From Flavobacterium sp. CF108 (GTDB lineage: Bacteria; Bacteroidota; Bacteroidia; Flavobacteriales; Flavobacteriaceae): a stretch of 64,000 nt of DNA. Shown here one piece after another: positions 42,494 to 51,217 of the stretch. The translations under genes and the position numbers were made by a program. The notes below the pieces were generated by a model. The model searched no databases. It saw nothing but the letters and a program-made list of their open reading frames with translations, and was not told the DNA's origin. Within the stretch, counting starts at the first letter, position 1. The number at the start of each line of letters is the position of its first letter. The stretch is taken from contig NZ_FQWW01000002.1 in the NCBI RefSeq assembly GCF_900129795.1, forward strand, positions 434,001 to 498,000, written 5' to 3'.

Positions 42494-43492
42494 TTAGTTC
42501 AATAATGAATCTAACTGCTTTTCAAGGTCTGGAGAAGAGGGTCTTGATGCATTTGCATCGACAACATTACCTTTTGGATCAATTAAAATAAATCTCGGAA
42601 TTCCGGTTACATTATAACTTGTTACAAACTCTGATTTCCATTCATTATCAGAAAATAACTGAATTCCTCCAAGTTGTTTATCCGTTACAAACTTTTGCCA
42701 TTTAGCATGATCTTTTGGCGTATCTACCGAAATACTCACAAACTCAATATTTTTTCCATGATATTTTTCTTCAATTTTTTGCAGATATGGAATTTCTCCT
42801 CGGCAAGGTCCGCACCAAGTTGCCCAAAGATCAATATAAACATATTTTCCTTTTAAATCTGAAAGTTTAGTTTTTCCACCTTTATGGTTTTCATAGTCAA
42901 ACTCAGGAGAAGGTTTGTTATTCATTTTTGCAATATCCTGAGCTTCTTTACGGTATGCCGAGATTTCTGCAATTGCGTTAGCTCCATTTTCTGTTTCAAT
43001 TTTTACAAATTCTGGATCCAGTTTTTTATCTTTTAATCGAGCAGCATCGCCGGCTTTTTTTGCATCGACCAACTTATTAAAAGCAGCATCGTCTAGAGAA
43101 GCAACACTATTGTCATAAAGTTTTTCATCGGCTAAAATACGCTGCGCTAAAATGTTGTTTTCGGCACTTCCTTTACCAGTGTAAACAATAGATTCATCAA
43201 ATTGTTTGGCATCCATTTTCAGTTTGATATCGTAACCGCTTTTTAGAAACAATTCTGTCGATTCTACACCATCATATAATCGGCTCCTGCCTCCATCAAC
43301 GACCAGAGTATCTTTAAAAATACCATTCTTATCGACATAGATGGTTTTGATTACTCTGCCTTCATTAAGAATCTTTATAATGTCACTATTTCTGTTGGCT
43401 ATATTTGCTTCAAAAGTCACATATTTTTTAGATTGTGCGCTGATATTCAAAGCACTGAAAAGGACTAAACCGGCAATAAGAAGTTTCTTCAT
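42494..43492 (-). CDS. TlpA/ResA-like thioredoxin-fold protein, periplasmic
   Basis: The protein (332 aa) has a signal peptide (1-19, ending NISAQ) and an N-terminal DUF4369-like beta domain to about residue 130. A helical middle is followed by a C-terminal thioredoxin domain with the active site WATWCGPCRGEIP (Cys-Gly-Pro-Cys). The cis-proline block is TGIPRFILIDPKG. Such proteins reduce or exchange disulfides in the envelope, often in cytochrome c assembly or redox defence. A minus-strand -7 box TAGATTTG (43519-43526) lies upstream. It stands alone, so the partner is not evident. Confidence 0.9.
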   Translation of the reverse strand: MKKLLIAGLVLFSALNISAQSKKYVTFEANIANRNSDIIKILNEGRVIKTIYVDKNGIFKDTLVVDGGRSRLYDGVESTELFLKSGYDIKLKMDAKQFDESIVYTGKGSAENNILAQRILADEKLYDNSVASLDDAAFNKLVDAKKAGDAARLKDKKLDPEFVKIETENGANAIAEISAYRKEAQDIAKMNNKPSPEFDYENHKGGKTKLSDLKGKYVYIDLWATWCGPCRGEIPYLQKIEEKYHGKNIEFVSISVDTPKDHAKWQKFVTDKQLGGIQLFSDNEWKSEFVTSYNVTGIPRFILIDPKGNVVDANASRPSSPDLEKQLDSLLN

Positions 43493-43623
43493 AGTATTAA
43501 AGTTTGTTTTTAGTACATCAAATCTAAAGAAATTACAAGTTCAAAATTTCAGAATTAACAAAATATTTTAAATTAATAATCATCTAGTTGCACACTTTGT
43601 TATATTAATTTGAATTTTGTGTT

Positions 43624-43631
43624 TACTTTTG
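43624..43631 (+). promoter_or_regulatory. aspS promoter -7 box, decides the start codon
   Basis: TACTTTTG matches TAnnTTTG. It lies within an 11-residue N-terminal extension that an earlier start at 43617 would give, so the ATG at 43650 is used. Confidence 0.7.
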
Positions 43632-43649
43632 CAGTCTAAAATTGAGATT

Positions 43650-45401
43650 ATGTATAGAAGTCATAATTGCGGCGAATTAAACGCTTCAAATATTAATACC
43701 GAAGTTACACTTGCGGGCTGGGTTCAAAAATCACGTGATAAAGGATTTATGAACTGGGTCGATTTACGCGACCGTTATGGAATTACACAGCTTATTTTCG
43801 ACGAAAGTCGTACAGATAAAACCGTTTTTGAATTAGCCAAAACTCTTGGTCGTGAATTTGTAATTCAGGTAAAAGGAACTGTTATTGAGCGTGAAGCTAA
43901 AAACAAAAACATTCCGACTGGTGAAATCGAAATTTTAGTTTCTGAATTAACCATTTTAAATGCGGCTTTAACGCCTCCTTTCACAATTGAAGATGAAACT
44001 GACGGTGGTGAAGATATCAGAATGAAATACCGTTATTTAGATATTCGTAGAAATCCGGTAAAAAACAGCTTATTGTTCCGTCATAAAGTAGCAATGGAAG
44101 TTCGTAAATATCTATCTGATTTAGATTTCTGCGAAGTTGAAACTCCTTATTTAATCAAATCAACTCCAGAAGGAGCAAGAGATTTCGTTGTACCAAGCCG
44201 TATGAACGAAGGACAGTTTTATGCATTGCCGCAATCTCCGCAAACTTTCAAACAACTTTTGATGGTGGGTGGAATGGATAAATATTTCCAAATTGTGAAA
44301 TGTTTCCGTGATGAAGATTTACGTGCAGACCGTCAGCCGGAGTTTACACAAATCGACTGCGAAATGGCTTTTGTAGAACAAGAAGACATTTTGAATGTTT
44401 TTGAAGGTTTGACAAGACATTTATTAAAAGAAATTAAAGGTATAAAAGTAGACAAATTCCCAAGAATTACTTACGACTATGCTATGAAAACATACGGAAA
44501 TGACAAACCGGACATTCGTTTCGGGATGAAATTTGGTGAGTTAAACGAATTTGCACAGCATAAAGAATTCCCAGTTTTCAATTCAGCTGAATTAGTCGTG
44601 GGAATTGCAGTTCCGGGAGCAGGAAATTATACCCGTAAGGAAATTGACGGATTAATTGACTGGGTAAAACGTCCGCAAGTTGGAGCGTCTGGAATGGTTT
44701 ATGTAAAATGTAACGAAGACAGAACATACAAATCATCTGTAGATAAATTCTACGACAATGATGATTTAGCAAACTGGGCAAAAGCTACAGAAGCAAATCC
44801 TGGAGATATGATTTTTGTACTTTCCGGACCAGCTGACAAAACACGTGCGCAGCTTTCTGCGCTTCGTATGGAATTAGCAACTCGTTTAGGATTGCGTAAT
44901 CCTGAAGAATTTGCTCCATTATGGGTTGTTGATTTTCCATTATTGGAACTTGACGAAGAAAGCGGTCGTTACCATGCTATGCACCACCCGTTTACATCTC
45001 CAAAACCAGAAGATATGGCTTTGTTAGAAACAGAACCGGGAAAAGTTCGTGCCAATGCTTACGATATGGTTTTAAACGGAAACGAAATTGGCGGTGGATC
45101 AATTCGTATTCACGATAAAGCAACACAGCAGTTAATGTTCAAGTATTTAGGATTTACTGAAGAAGAAGCAAAAGCGCAGTTTGGTTTCTTAATGGATGCA
45201 TTTCAATTTGGAGCGCCTCCTCACGGTGGTTTAGCTTTTGGTCTGGATAGATTGGTTGCTATTTTAGGTGGTCAGGAAACTATTAGAGATTTTATCGCTT
45301 TCCCTAAAAACAATTCAGGACGCGATGTGATGATCGATGCTCCATCAACAATTGATGAATCGCAATTGAAAGAATTACACATTAAAATTGATTCTATATA
45401 A
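43650..45401 (+). CDS. aspS: Aspartyl-tRNA synthetase
   Basis: The class II synthetase charges tRNA-Asp. With the start at 43650 it has 583 aa. The N-terminal OB-fold anticodon-binding domain ([20 protein letters not shown]) is followed by the catalytic core with motif 2 ([20 protein letters not shown]) and motif 3 ([13 protein letters not shown]). The bacterial-type GAD insertion lies between motifs 2 and 3. A perfect terminator follows, so it is a single-gene unit. Confidence 0.98.
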   Translation: MYRSHNCGELNASNINTEVTLAGWVQKSRDKGFMNWVDLRDRYGITQLIFDESRTDKTVFELAKTLGREFVIQVKGTVIEREAKNKNIPTGEIEILVSELTILNAALTPPFTIEDETDGGEDIRMKYRYLDIRRNPVKNSLLFRHKVAMEVRKYLSDLDFCEVETPYLIKSTPEGARDFVVPSRMNEGQFYALPQSPQTFKQLLMVGGMDKYFQIVKCFRDEDLRADRQPEFTQIDCEMAFVEQEDILNVFEGLTRHLLKEIKGIKVDKFPRITYDYAMKTYGNDKPDIRFGMKFGELNEFAQHKEFPVFNSAELVVGIAVPGAGNYTRKEIDGLIDWVKRPQVGASGMVYVKCNEDRTYKSSVDKFYDNDDLANWAKATEANPGDMIFVLSGPADKTRAQLSALRMELATRLGLRNPEEFAPLWVVDFPLLELDEESGRYHAMHHPFTSPKPEDMALLETEPGKVRANAYDMVLNGNEIGGGSIRIHDKATQQLMFKYLGFTEEEAKAQFGFLMDAFQFGAPPHGGLAFGLDRLVAILGGQETIRDFIAFPKNNSGRDVMIDAPSTIDESQLKELHIKIDSI

Positions 45402-45421
45402 TTAATAGAAATTTAAATAGT

Positions 45422-45451
45422 AAAAACAGCTGAAATTTCAGCTGTTTTTTT
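45422..45451 (+). terminator. Terminator after aspS
   Basis: AAAAACAGCTGAAA and its exact complement form a 28-bp perfect palindrome ending in a T run. Confidence 0.92.
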
Positions 45452-45665
45452 ATGCAGTAAAGTCACAAAAAATAATGGGCTGATTTACACTTATTCAAAT
45501 ATTAAATTCCTACAAGTTCATCATTTTGATATTCTTACAATTAATGATTCTCAAATTATGGTATTTCATATATAATTTGATGCAATAAACCACGTAAAAA
45601 CACTGGAAATCAATAATTTTTACAAAAAATTAACAGGTAGATGTCTTTTGTATGAATTTATATAT

Positions 45666-45673
45666 TACATTTG
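45666..45673 (+). promoter_or_regulatory. Cold-shock gene promoter -7 box
   Basis: TACATTTG matches TAnnTTTG. The start codon is 30 nt downstream. Between aspS and this gene (45402-45702) only the terminator and this promoter are visible. Confidence 0.6.
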
Positions 45674-45702
45674 CTTTATTATAAATTATTATTACAATTA
45701 CA

Positions 45703-45897
45703 ATGCGTACAGGTACAGTAAAATTTTTCAATGAATCTAAAGGTTATGGATTCATTACAGACGAAGAAACAGGAAAGGACATCTTCGTTCACGCTTCAGG
45801 AATTAACGCGGAAGAATTACGCGAAGGTGACCGTGTAAGCTATGAAGAAGAAGAAGGAAGAAAAGGGAAAGTTGCTGCTAAAGTAGCAGTAATCTAA
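45703..45897 (+). CDS. Cold-shock domain protein (CspA family)
   Basis: The protein (64 aa) is a single OB-fold. Both RNA-binding motifs are present: RNP1 as KGYGFI (residues 14-19) and RNP2 as DIFVHAS. Such proteins bind single-stranded nucleic acid and melt mRNA structures; not all are cold-induced. A short leader of about 20 nt and a strong terminator make this a monocistronic unit. Confidence 0.97.
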   Translation: MRTGTVKFFNESKGYGFITDEETGKDIFVHASGINAEELREGDRVSYEEEEGRKGKVAAKVAVI

Positions 45898-45940
45898 GAA
45901 AAATATAGCAATTTATTTTTTTTGCCTCTGAATGGTTTTA

Positions 45941-45975
45941 AAAACGTTTCGATTTATTTCGAAACGTTTTTTTTT
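45941..45975 (+). terminator. Terminator after the cold-shock gene
   Basis: AAAACGTTTCGA and TCGAAACGTTTT pair around a short loop, followed by a run of nine or more T. Confidence 0.9.
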
Positions 45976-46076
45976 GTCCATTTCTTAAAAAAATATTAAA
46001 AAAAGCATGCGTTATTTATAATCAATAAAAATTACACATAAACGCGCTTTCATGGGGTACTTATATCTCCCTTTAG

Positions 46077-46108
46077 TTTGTGATTTACATAGTTGAAAGT
46101 TATCTTTG
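46077..46108 (+). promoter_or_regulatory. nuo operon promoter
   Basis: TTTG (46077-46080), 20 nt, then TATCTTTG (46101-46108): both boxes and the spacing match the Bacteroidota consensus. This rules out the earlier TTG start at 46093 for nuoA, since that codon lies upstream of the transcription start. Confidence 0.82.
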
Positions 46109-46140
46109 TGGCTTATTCTTTAAGTAAAAAAACTAAGCTT

Positions 46141-46506
46141 ATGCAATCTGATCAATACAGTTACATTCCTATCTTAATGCAGTTCATTCTGGCTGTTGGT
46201 TTTGTAGTAGGAACAATCATTATTTCTGGAAAATTAGGCCCAAAAAGAACCTCTGAAGTTAAAGATAAAAACTTCGAGTGCGGTATCGAATCTGTTGGTA
46301 ATGCCCGTATTCCTTTTTCTGTTAAATATTTTCTGGTAGCAATTTTGTTCGTATTGTTTGACGTAGAGGTAATTTTCCTTTACCCTTGGGCAGTAAACTT
46401 TAAAGATCTTGGTATAGAAGGAATGCTTAAAATGGTCGTTTTTATGGCTTTACTTTTAGTTGGTTTTTTCTACATCATCAAAAAAAGAGCTTTAGACTGG
46501 GAATAA
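46141..46506 (+). CDS. nuoA: NADH-quinone oxidoreductase subunit A
   Basis: This small membrane subunit of complex I has 121 aa with the start at 46141 (MQSDQYSYIPIL). Three helices are visible, with the conserved FECGIESVGNARIPFSVKYF block between TM1 and TM2. It is the first gene of a 14-gene nuo operon that runs to 59737 in the standard order A to N. Confidence 0.97.
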   Translation: MQSDQYSYIPILMQFILAVGFVVGTIIISGKLGPKRTSEVKDKNFECGIESVGNARIPFSVKYFLVAILFVLFDVEVIFLYPWAVNFKDLGIEGMLKMVVFMALLLVGFFYIIKKRALDWE

Positions 46507-46511
46507 ATGTG

Positions 46512-46662
46512 ATTTTAGATTTTAGATTTCTGATTTTAGATTATGTCTCGAATTAAAATTTAAAATTTAAACTCCTTTGAATTTAATATACTGATTTAAA
46601 AAAATTGATTTTTCTTTTTACGATTCCAAAAAATCTAAAATCTAAAATCAGAAATCTAAAAT
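46512..46662. repeat. Perfect 24-bp inverted repeat in the nuoA-nuoB gap
   Basis: ATTTTAGATTTCTGATTTTAGATT (arms 46512-46535 and 46639-46662) is exactly complementary to its partner over 24 nt, with about 100 nt between. It fills almost the whole 160-nt gap and could form a long hairpin in the nuo mRNA. The words are those of 49007-49140. Confidence 0.85.
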
Positions 46663-46666
46663 AAAA

Positions 46667-47215
46667 ATGAGCGATTCAAATGTAAATATGGTTGCGCCAC
46701 CGGAAGGAGTTGTAGGAGAAGGTTTCTTCGCTACAAAACTAAATGACGTTGTTGGTTTGGCACGCGCGAATTCTCTTTGGCCTCTACCTTTTGCAACATC
46801 TTGCTGCGGAATTGAGTTTATGGCAACAATGGCTTCACATTACGATTTAGCACGATTTGGATCTGAGCGTGTGAGTTTCTCTCCTCGTCAGGCAGATATG
46901 TTATTAGTAATGGGAACTATTTCTAAAAAAATGGCGCCAATTTTAAGACAAGTTTACGAACAAATGTCTGAGCCGCGCTGGGTAATTGCTGTTGGGGCTT
47001 GTGCTTCTTCAGGAGGTATTTTCGACACTTACTCAGTTTTACAAGGAATTGACAAAGTAATCCCGGTTGACGTTTATGTTCCTGGATGCCCGCCAAGACC
47101 AGAGCAGATTGTTGACGGTGTAATGAGATTGCAAGAATTGGTAAAAAGCGAATCTGTTAGACGCAGAAGTTCACCAGAATACCAAGAATTATTAGCTTCA
47201 TATAATATCTCATAA
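46667..47215 (+). CDS. nuoB: NADH-quinone oxidoreductase subunit B
   Basis: The peripheral-arm subunit (182 aa) carries iron-sulfur cluster N2, the last before quinone. The tandem cysteines SCCGIEFMA and the later GACASSGGIF and PGCPPRPEQI cysteines are present, giving all four ligands. It has no membrane segment. nuoC starts 1 nt after its stop codon. Confidence 0.98.
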   Translation: MSDSNVNMVAPPEGVVGEGFFATKLNDVVGLARANSLWPLPFATSCCGIEFMATMASHYDLARFGSERVSFSPRQADMLLVMGTISKKMAPILRQVYEQMSEPRWVIAVGACASSGGIFDTYSVLQGIDKVIPVDVYVPGCPPRPEQIVDGVMRLQELVKSESVRRRSSPEYQELLASYNIS

Positions 47216-47216
47216 G

Positions 47217-47738
47217 ATGGCTTTAGAAAATACCCTGATTCAAGATAAACTTACAGAAACATTTAATAACGATGTTTTTAACTTTCAGCAAGAAAGAGAT
47301 ATTTTTTCTTTAGAAGCTTCAGCTGATAAAATTACAGCGTTGATTTTATTCCTTAAAAATGATTCTGAACTGCGTTTTCACTTTTTAACAGATTTATGCG
47401 GGGTTCATTACCCGGACAACGATTCAGAGCGTCAGTTTGCTATCGTATATCATTTGCACAACTGGTACGAAAACAAACGTTTGAGAATCAAAGTTTATCT
47501 AAATGGCGAAAAACCAGAAATCAAAACTGTTTCAAATATCTTCTTAAGTTCAAACTGGATGGAAAGAGAAACATACGATTTCTACGGAATCAATTTTATT
47601 GGCCACCCGCAATTGAAACGTATTTTGAATATGGATGAAATGGTGTCTTTCCCAATGAGAAAAGAATTCCCAATGGAAGACAGCGGAAGAACTGATAAAG
47701 ACGACAGATTCTTTGGAAGAACAACAACAAATTGCTAA
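47217..47738 (+). CDS. nuoC: NADH-quinone oxidoreductase subunit C
   Basis: This 173-aa peripheral-arm subunit has the 30-kDa-subunit signature ERETYDFYGINFIGHPQLKR. It is not fused to nuoD as it is in E. coli. It forms part of the quinone-facing module with NuoB and NuoD. Confidence 0.97.
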   Translation: MALENTLIQDKLTETFNNDVFNFQQERDIFSLEASADKITALILFLKNDSELRFHFLTDLCGVHYPDNDSERQFAIVYHLHNWYENKRLRIKVYLNGEKPEIKTVSNIFLSSNWMERETYDFYGINFIGHPQLKRILNMDEMVSFPMRKEFPMEDSGRTDKDDRFFGRTTTNC

Positions 47739-47763
47739 AAAATAAATAATTCAACATTATAAA

Positions 47764-49002
47764 ATGTCAGAACTATTATTACCACCAGAGCATCGTTATG
47801 CTAAAATAATTAAGGAGAAACTAAACGAAGACGGAAGCGAGCTTTCAGTACTAAATTTAGGTCCTACCCACCCTGCGACTCACGGTATTTTTCAAAATAT
47901 CCTATTAATGGATGGTGAAAGAATTCTAGAAGCTGAACCAACTATTGGGTACATCCACAGAGCTTTCGAAAAAATTGCCGAAAATCGTCCGTTTTATCAA
48001 ATTACTCCTCTTACAGACCGTATGAACTATTGCTCCTCTCCTATTAATAATATGGGATGGTGGATGACATTAGAAAAACTATTAGGTGTTGAAGTTCCAA
48101 AAAGAGCACAATACTTAAGAGTTATTGTAATGGAGCTGGCTCGTATTACAGACCATTTAATCTGTAACTCGATTCTAGGGGTTGATACTGGTGCGTATAC
48201 TGGTTTCTTATACGTTTTTCAATTTAGAGAAAAAATCTACGAAATCTACGAAGAAATTTGTGGAGCTCGTTTGACTACAAATATGGGAAGAATTGGTGGT
48301 TTTGAAAGAGACTGGACTCCAGAAGCTTTCAAAAAACTAGATAAATTCCTTGAAGAATTTCCAGTTGCCTGGAAAGAATTCGAAAACTTATTCGAAAGAA
48401 ACAGAATTTTCCTTGACAGAACTGTAAACGTAGGTGCAATTTCTGCCGAACAAGCAATGGCTTACGGATTTACAGGTCCAAACTTACGTGCTGCCGGAGT
48501 TGATTACGACATTCGTGTAGCTCAGCCTTACTCCTCTTACGAAGATTTTGATTTTATTGTCCCTGTTGGAAAATCAGGTGACACATACGATCGTTTCTGT
48601 GTTCGTAACGCTGAAGTTTGGGAAAGTTTAAGCATTATTCGTCAGGCTTTGGAAAAAATGCCGGAAGGAAACGAATATCACGCAGAAGTTCCTGATTATT
48701 ATCTTCCTCCAAAAGAAGATGTTTATAATAATATGGAATCATTAATCTATCACTTTAAAATTGTAATGGGAGAAGTTCCTGTTCCGGTTGCCGAAATTTA
48801 CCACCCTGTTGAAGGAGGAAATGGTGAGATAGGTTTTTATTTAGTTACAGACGGAAGCAGAACTCCATATAGATTACATTTCAGAAGACCTTGTTTTATT
48901 TACTACCAGGCATATCCTGAAATGATTAAAGGTGCGTTACTTTCTGATGCAATTGTTATCCTTTCGAGTTTAAACGTAATTGCAGGAGAATTAGACGCGT
49001 AA
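47764..49002 (+). CDS. nuoD: NADH-quinone oxidoreductase subunit D
   Basis: This 412-aa, 49-kDa-type subunit is structurally related to the large subunit of [NiFe] hydrogenases. It contains the N-terminal LNLGPTHPATHGIFQ block and the histidine and tyrosine region near the quinone pocket. The C-terminal PVEGGNGEIGFYLVTDGS block is intact. It lies 25 nt after nuoC. Confidence 0.98.
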   Translation: MSELLLPPEHRYAKIIKEKLNEDGSELSVLNLGPTHPATHGIFQNILLMDGERILEAEPTIGYIHRAFEKIAENRPFYQITPLTDRMNYCSSPINNMGWWMTLEKLLGVEVPKRAQYLRVIVMELARITDHLICNSILGVDTGAYTGFLYVFQFREKIYEIYEEICGARLTTNMGRIGGFERDWTPEAFKKLDKFLEEFPVAWKEFENLFERNRIFLDRTVNVGAISAEQAMAYGFTGPNLRAAGVDYDIRVAQPYSSYEDFDFIVPVGKSGDTYDRFCVRNAEVWESLSIIRQALEKMPEGNEYHAEVPDYYLPPKEDVYNNMESLIYHFKIVMGEVPVPVAEIYHPVEGGNGEIGFYLVTDGSRTPYRLHFRRPCFIYYQAYPEMIKGALLSDAIVILSSLNVIAGELDA

Positions 49003-49006
49003 AAAG

Positions 49007-49140
49007 ATTGCAGATTTTAGAATTTAGATTGCAGATTGGAAGATCTAAAATTTAAAATCAGAAATCTAAAATTTAAAAAGAATGCCGATTATAGATCCAG
49101 ATTGAAAAATCTAAAATCTAAAATCTAAAATCCAAAATAA
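49007..49140. repeat. ATCTAAAATCTAAAATC-type repeats in the nuoD-nuoE gap
   Basis: Several copies of AGATTGCAGATT, ATCTAAAATTTAAAATCAG and ATCTAAAATCTAAAATC occur in both orientations. The same words make the hairpin between nuoA and nuoB and appear at 15940-15972. Confidence 0.75.
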
Positions 49141-49143
49141 AAA

Positions 49144-49674
49144 ATGGAACGTAAACATTACAAACAAGAAATAAATATGACTGAGGCATTGATCGCTCGT
49201 ATCAATGAATTGATTAGTCATTATCCGGAAGGCAAACAAAAATCGGCTTTACTACCTGTTTTGCACGAAGTGCAGGATGCGCATAACAACTGGCTTAGCA
49301 TTGAATTGCAGGACAAGGTTGCCGAAATTCTTCAGATAAAACCAATTGAGGTTTATGAAGTGGTTACTTTTTATACCATGTTCAACCAAAAACCAATTGG
49401 AAAATACATGTTTGAATTTTGCCAGACGTCTTGTTGTTGTTTAAGCGGTGCCGAAAATTTAATGGATTATACTTCTGAAAAATTAGGCATTAAAATGGGT
49501 GAAACAACTGCCGATGGAATGTTTACCATTGCCGGTGTAGAATGTTTAGGTGCATGCGGATACGCTCCGATGATGCAATTAGGCGATTTCTACAAAGAGA
49601 AATTGACAGAAGAAAAAATCGATCAGTTAATCGCTGATTGTAAAGATGATAAAATAATATTACACGATAAATAA
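49144..49674 (+). CDS. nuoE: NADH-quinone oxidoreductase subunit E
   Basis: This 176-aa subunit carries the [2Fe-2S] cluster N1a. The ligands lie in CQTSCC and CLGACGYAPMM. It works with NuoF in the NADH-oxidising tip. A second ATG 33 nt downstream (MTEALIARIN) is a possible alternative start. nuoF begins 1 nt after its stop codon. Confidence 0.97.
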   Translation: MERKHYKQEINMTEALIARINELISHYPEGKQKSALLPVLHEVQDAHNNWLSIELQDKVAEILQIKPIEVYEVVTFYTMFNQKPIGKYMFEFCQTSCCCLSGAENLMDYTSEKLGIKMGETTADGMFTIAGVECLGACGYAPMMQLGDFYKEKLTEEKIDQLIADCKDDKIILHDK

Positions 49675-49675
49675 G

Positions 49676-51046
49676 ATGTCACAAAAAATATTATTAGATA
49701 AAATCAATATTCCTGGAATTAAAACCTACGAAGTATATCGTCAAAATGGTGGTTATGCATCTGTAGAAAAAGCTCTAAAAACACTTACACCGGATGAAGT
49801 TACTGAAGAAGTAAAAAAATCAGGTCTTCGTGGTCGTGGCGGCGCGGGTTTCCCTGCCGGAATGAAATGGAGCTTTATCGATAAAAAATCAGGAAAACCA
49901 AGACATTTAGTTTGTAACGCCGACGAATCGGAGCCGGGAACGTTCAAAGATCGTTATTTGATGGAATATATTCCTCACTTATTGATCGAAGGAATGATTA
50001 CTTCTAGTTACGCTTTAGGCGCTAACCTTTCATACATCTACATTCGTGGAGAATATATGTGGGTTTACAAAATTTTAGAAAGAGCAATCGCCGAGGCTAA
50101 AGCTGCAGGCTGGTTAGGAAAAAATATATTAGGTACTGGTTACGATTTAGAGTTACACGTACACTGTGGAGCCGGAGCTTATATCTGCGGAGAAGAAACT
50201 GCACTTATTGAGTCTTTGGAAGGTAAAAGAGGAAATCCTCGTATTAAACCGCCATTCCCTGCAGTTTCAGGACTTTGGGCAAACCCAACAGTAGTAAATA
50301 ACGTTGAAACTATTGCAACGGTGCCGTGGATTGTAAACAATTCTGGTGACGATTATGCTAAAATTGGAATTGGCCGTTCTACAGGAACTAAATTAATTTC
50401 TGCTTCCGGGCATATCAAAAATCCTGGAGTTTACGAAATTGAATTAGGTTTAAGTGTTGACGAATTCATGAATTCTGATGAATATTTAGGAGGAATGTCT
50501 TCAAGCCGTCCATTAAAAGCATTTGTACCGGGAGGTTCTTCTGTGCCAATTTTACCAGCTGAATTGATTTTCAAAACAGCAAACGGCGAAGATCGTTTAA
50601 TGACTTACGAATCTTTAAGTGATGGTGGTTTTGCTACCGGATCTATGTTAGGTTCTGGAGGATTTATTGTTTACAACGATACTGCTTGTGTCGTAAGAAA
50701 CACTTGGAACTTTGCACGTTTTTACCACCACGAATCTTGCGGTCAATGTACACCTTGCCGTGAAGGAACAGGATGGTTAGAAAAAATCTTATGGAGAATT
50801 GAAAACGGTCAAGGCCGTGAAGAAGATATCGAATTGCTTTGGAGTATTCAAAGTAAAATTGAAGGAAACACAATTTGTCCTCTAGGAGACGCCGCTTCTT
50901 GGCCAGTAGCAGCTGCGATTCGCCACTTTAGAGATGAATTTGAATATCACGTTCGTTTCCCTGAAAAAATCAAAAATAGAGATCACTTTGTTGCTGAACC
51001 TTTTTCACAAGTGAAGCATTTAGTTGGCGGTAAAGTAATCGTATAA
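49676..51046 (+). CDS. nuoF: NADH-quinone oxidoreductase subunit F
   Basis: The 456-aa subunit binds NADH, FMN and the N3 [4Fe-4S] cluster. The nucleotide-binding block RGRGGAGFPAGMKWSF, the ESGEPGTFKDR-like block (DESEPGTFKDRYLME) and the cluster motif ESCGQCTPCREGTGW are all present. Confidence 0.98.
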   Translation: MSQKILLDKINIPGIKTYEVYRQNGGYASVEKALKTLTPDEVTEEVKKSGLRGRGGAGFPAGMKWSFIDKKSGKPRHLVCNADESEPGTFKDRYLMEYIPHLLIEGMITSSYALGANLSYIYIRGEYMWVYKILERAIAEAKAAGWLGKNILGTGYDLELHVHCGAGAYICGEETALIESLEGKRGNPRIKPPFPAVSGLWANPTVVNNVETIATVPWIVNNSGDDYAKIGIGRSTGTKLISASGHIKNPGVYEIELGLSVDEFMNSDEYLGGMSSSRPLKAFVPGGSSVPILPAELIFKTANGEDRLMTYESLSDGGFATGSMLGSGGFIVYNDTACVVRNTWNFARFYHHESCGQCTPCREGTGWLEKILWRIENGQGREEDIELLWSIQSKIEGNTICPLGDAASWPVAAAIRHFRDEFEYHVRFPEKIKNRDHFVAEPFSQVKHLVGGKVIV

Positions 51047-51152
51047 AAATAAAAAGCACAAAGTTATAAAGTTCAAAATGTTAAAAAGGACAGCAATTCT
51101 TTTCAATATTCCGACTTTCAACATAAAAGTTTAAAATAGTTTCAAGTTTCAA

Positions 51153-51206
51153 GTTTTTTTAGTTTCAGGTTAAAATCTGAAACGTGAAACATGAAACTAA
51201 AAAAAC
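51153..51206. repeat. Hairpin in the nuoF-nuoG gap
   Basis: GTTTTTTTAGTTTCA (51153-51167) pairs exactly with TGAAACTAAAAAAAC (51192-51206); an inner TCAG/CTGA pair extends it. The sequence after it on the plus strand is A-rich, so it is not a normal terminator. It belongs to the TTTCAAGTTTCA word family also seen at 36862-36902. Confidence 0.75.
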
Positions 51207-51217
51207 AAAATTAAGAG

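Noticed and set aside
51153..51206. Terminator between nuoF and nuoG
   Set aside because: The stem is strong, but on the plus strand it is followed by A-rich sequence and then by nuoG of the same complex, so ending transcription there is unlikely.
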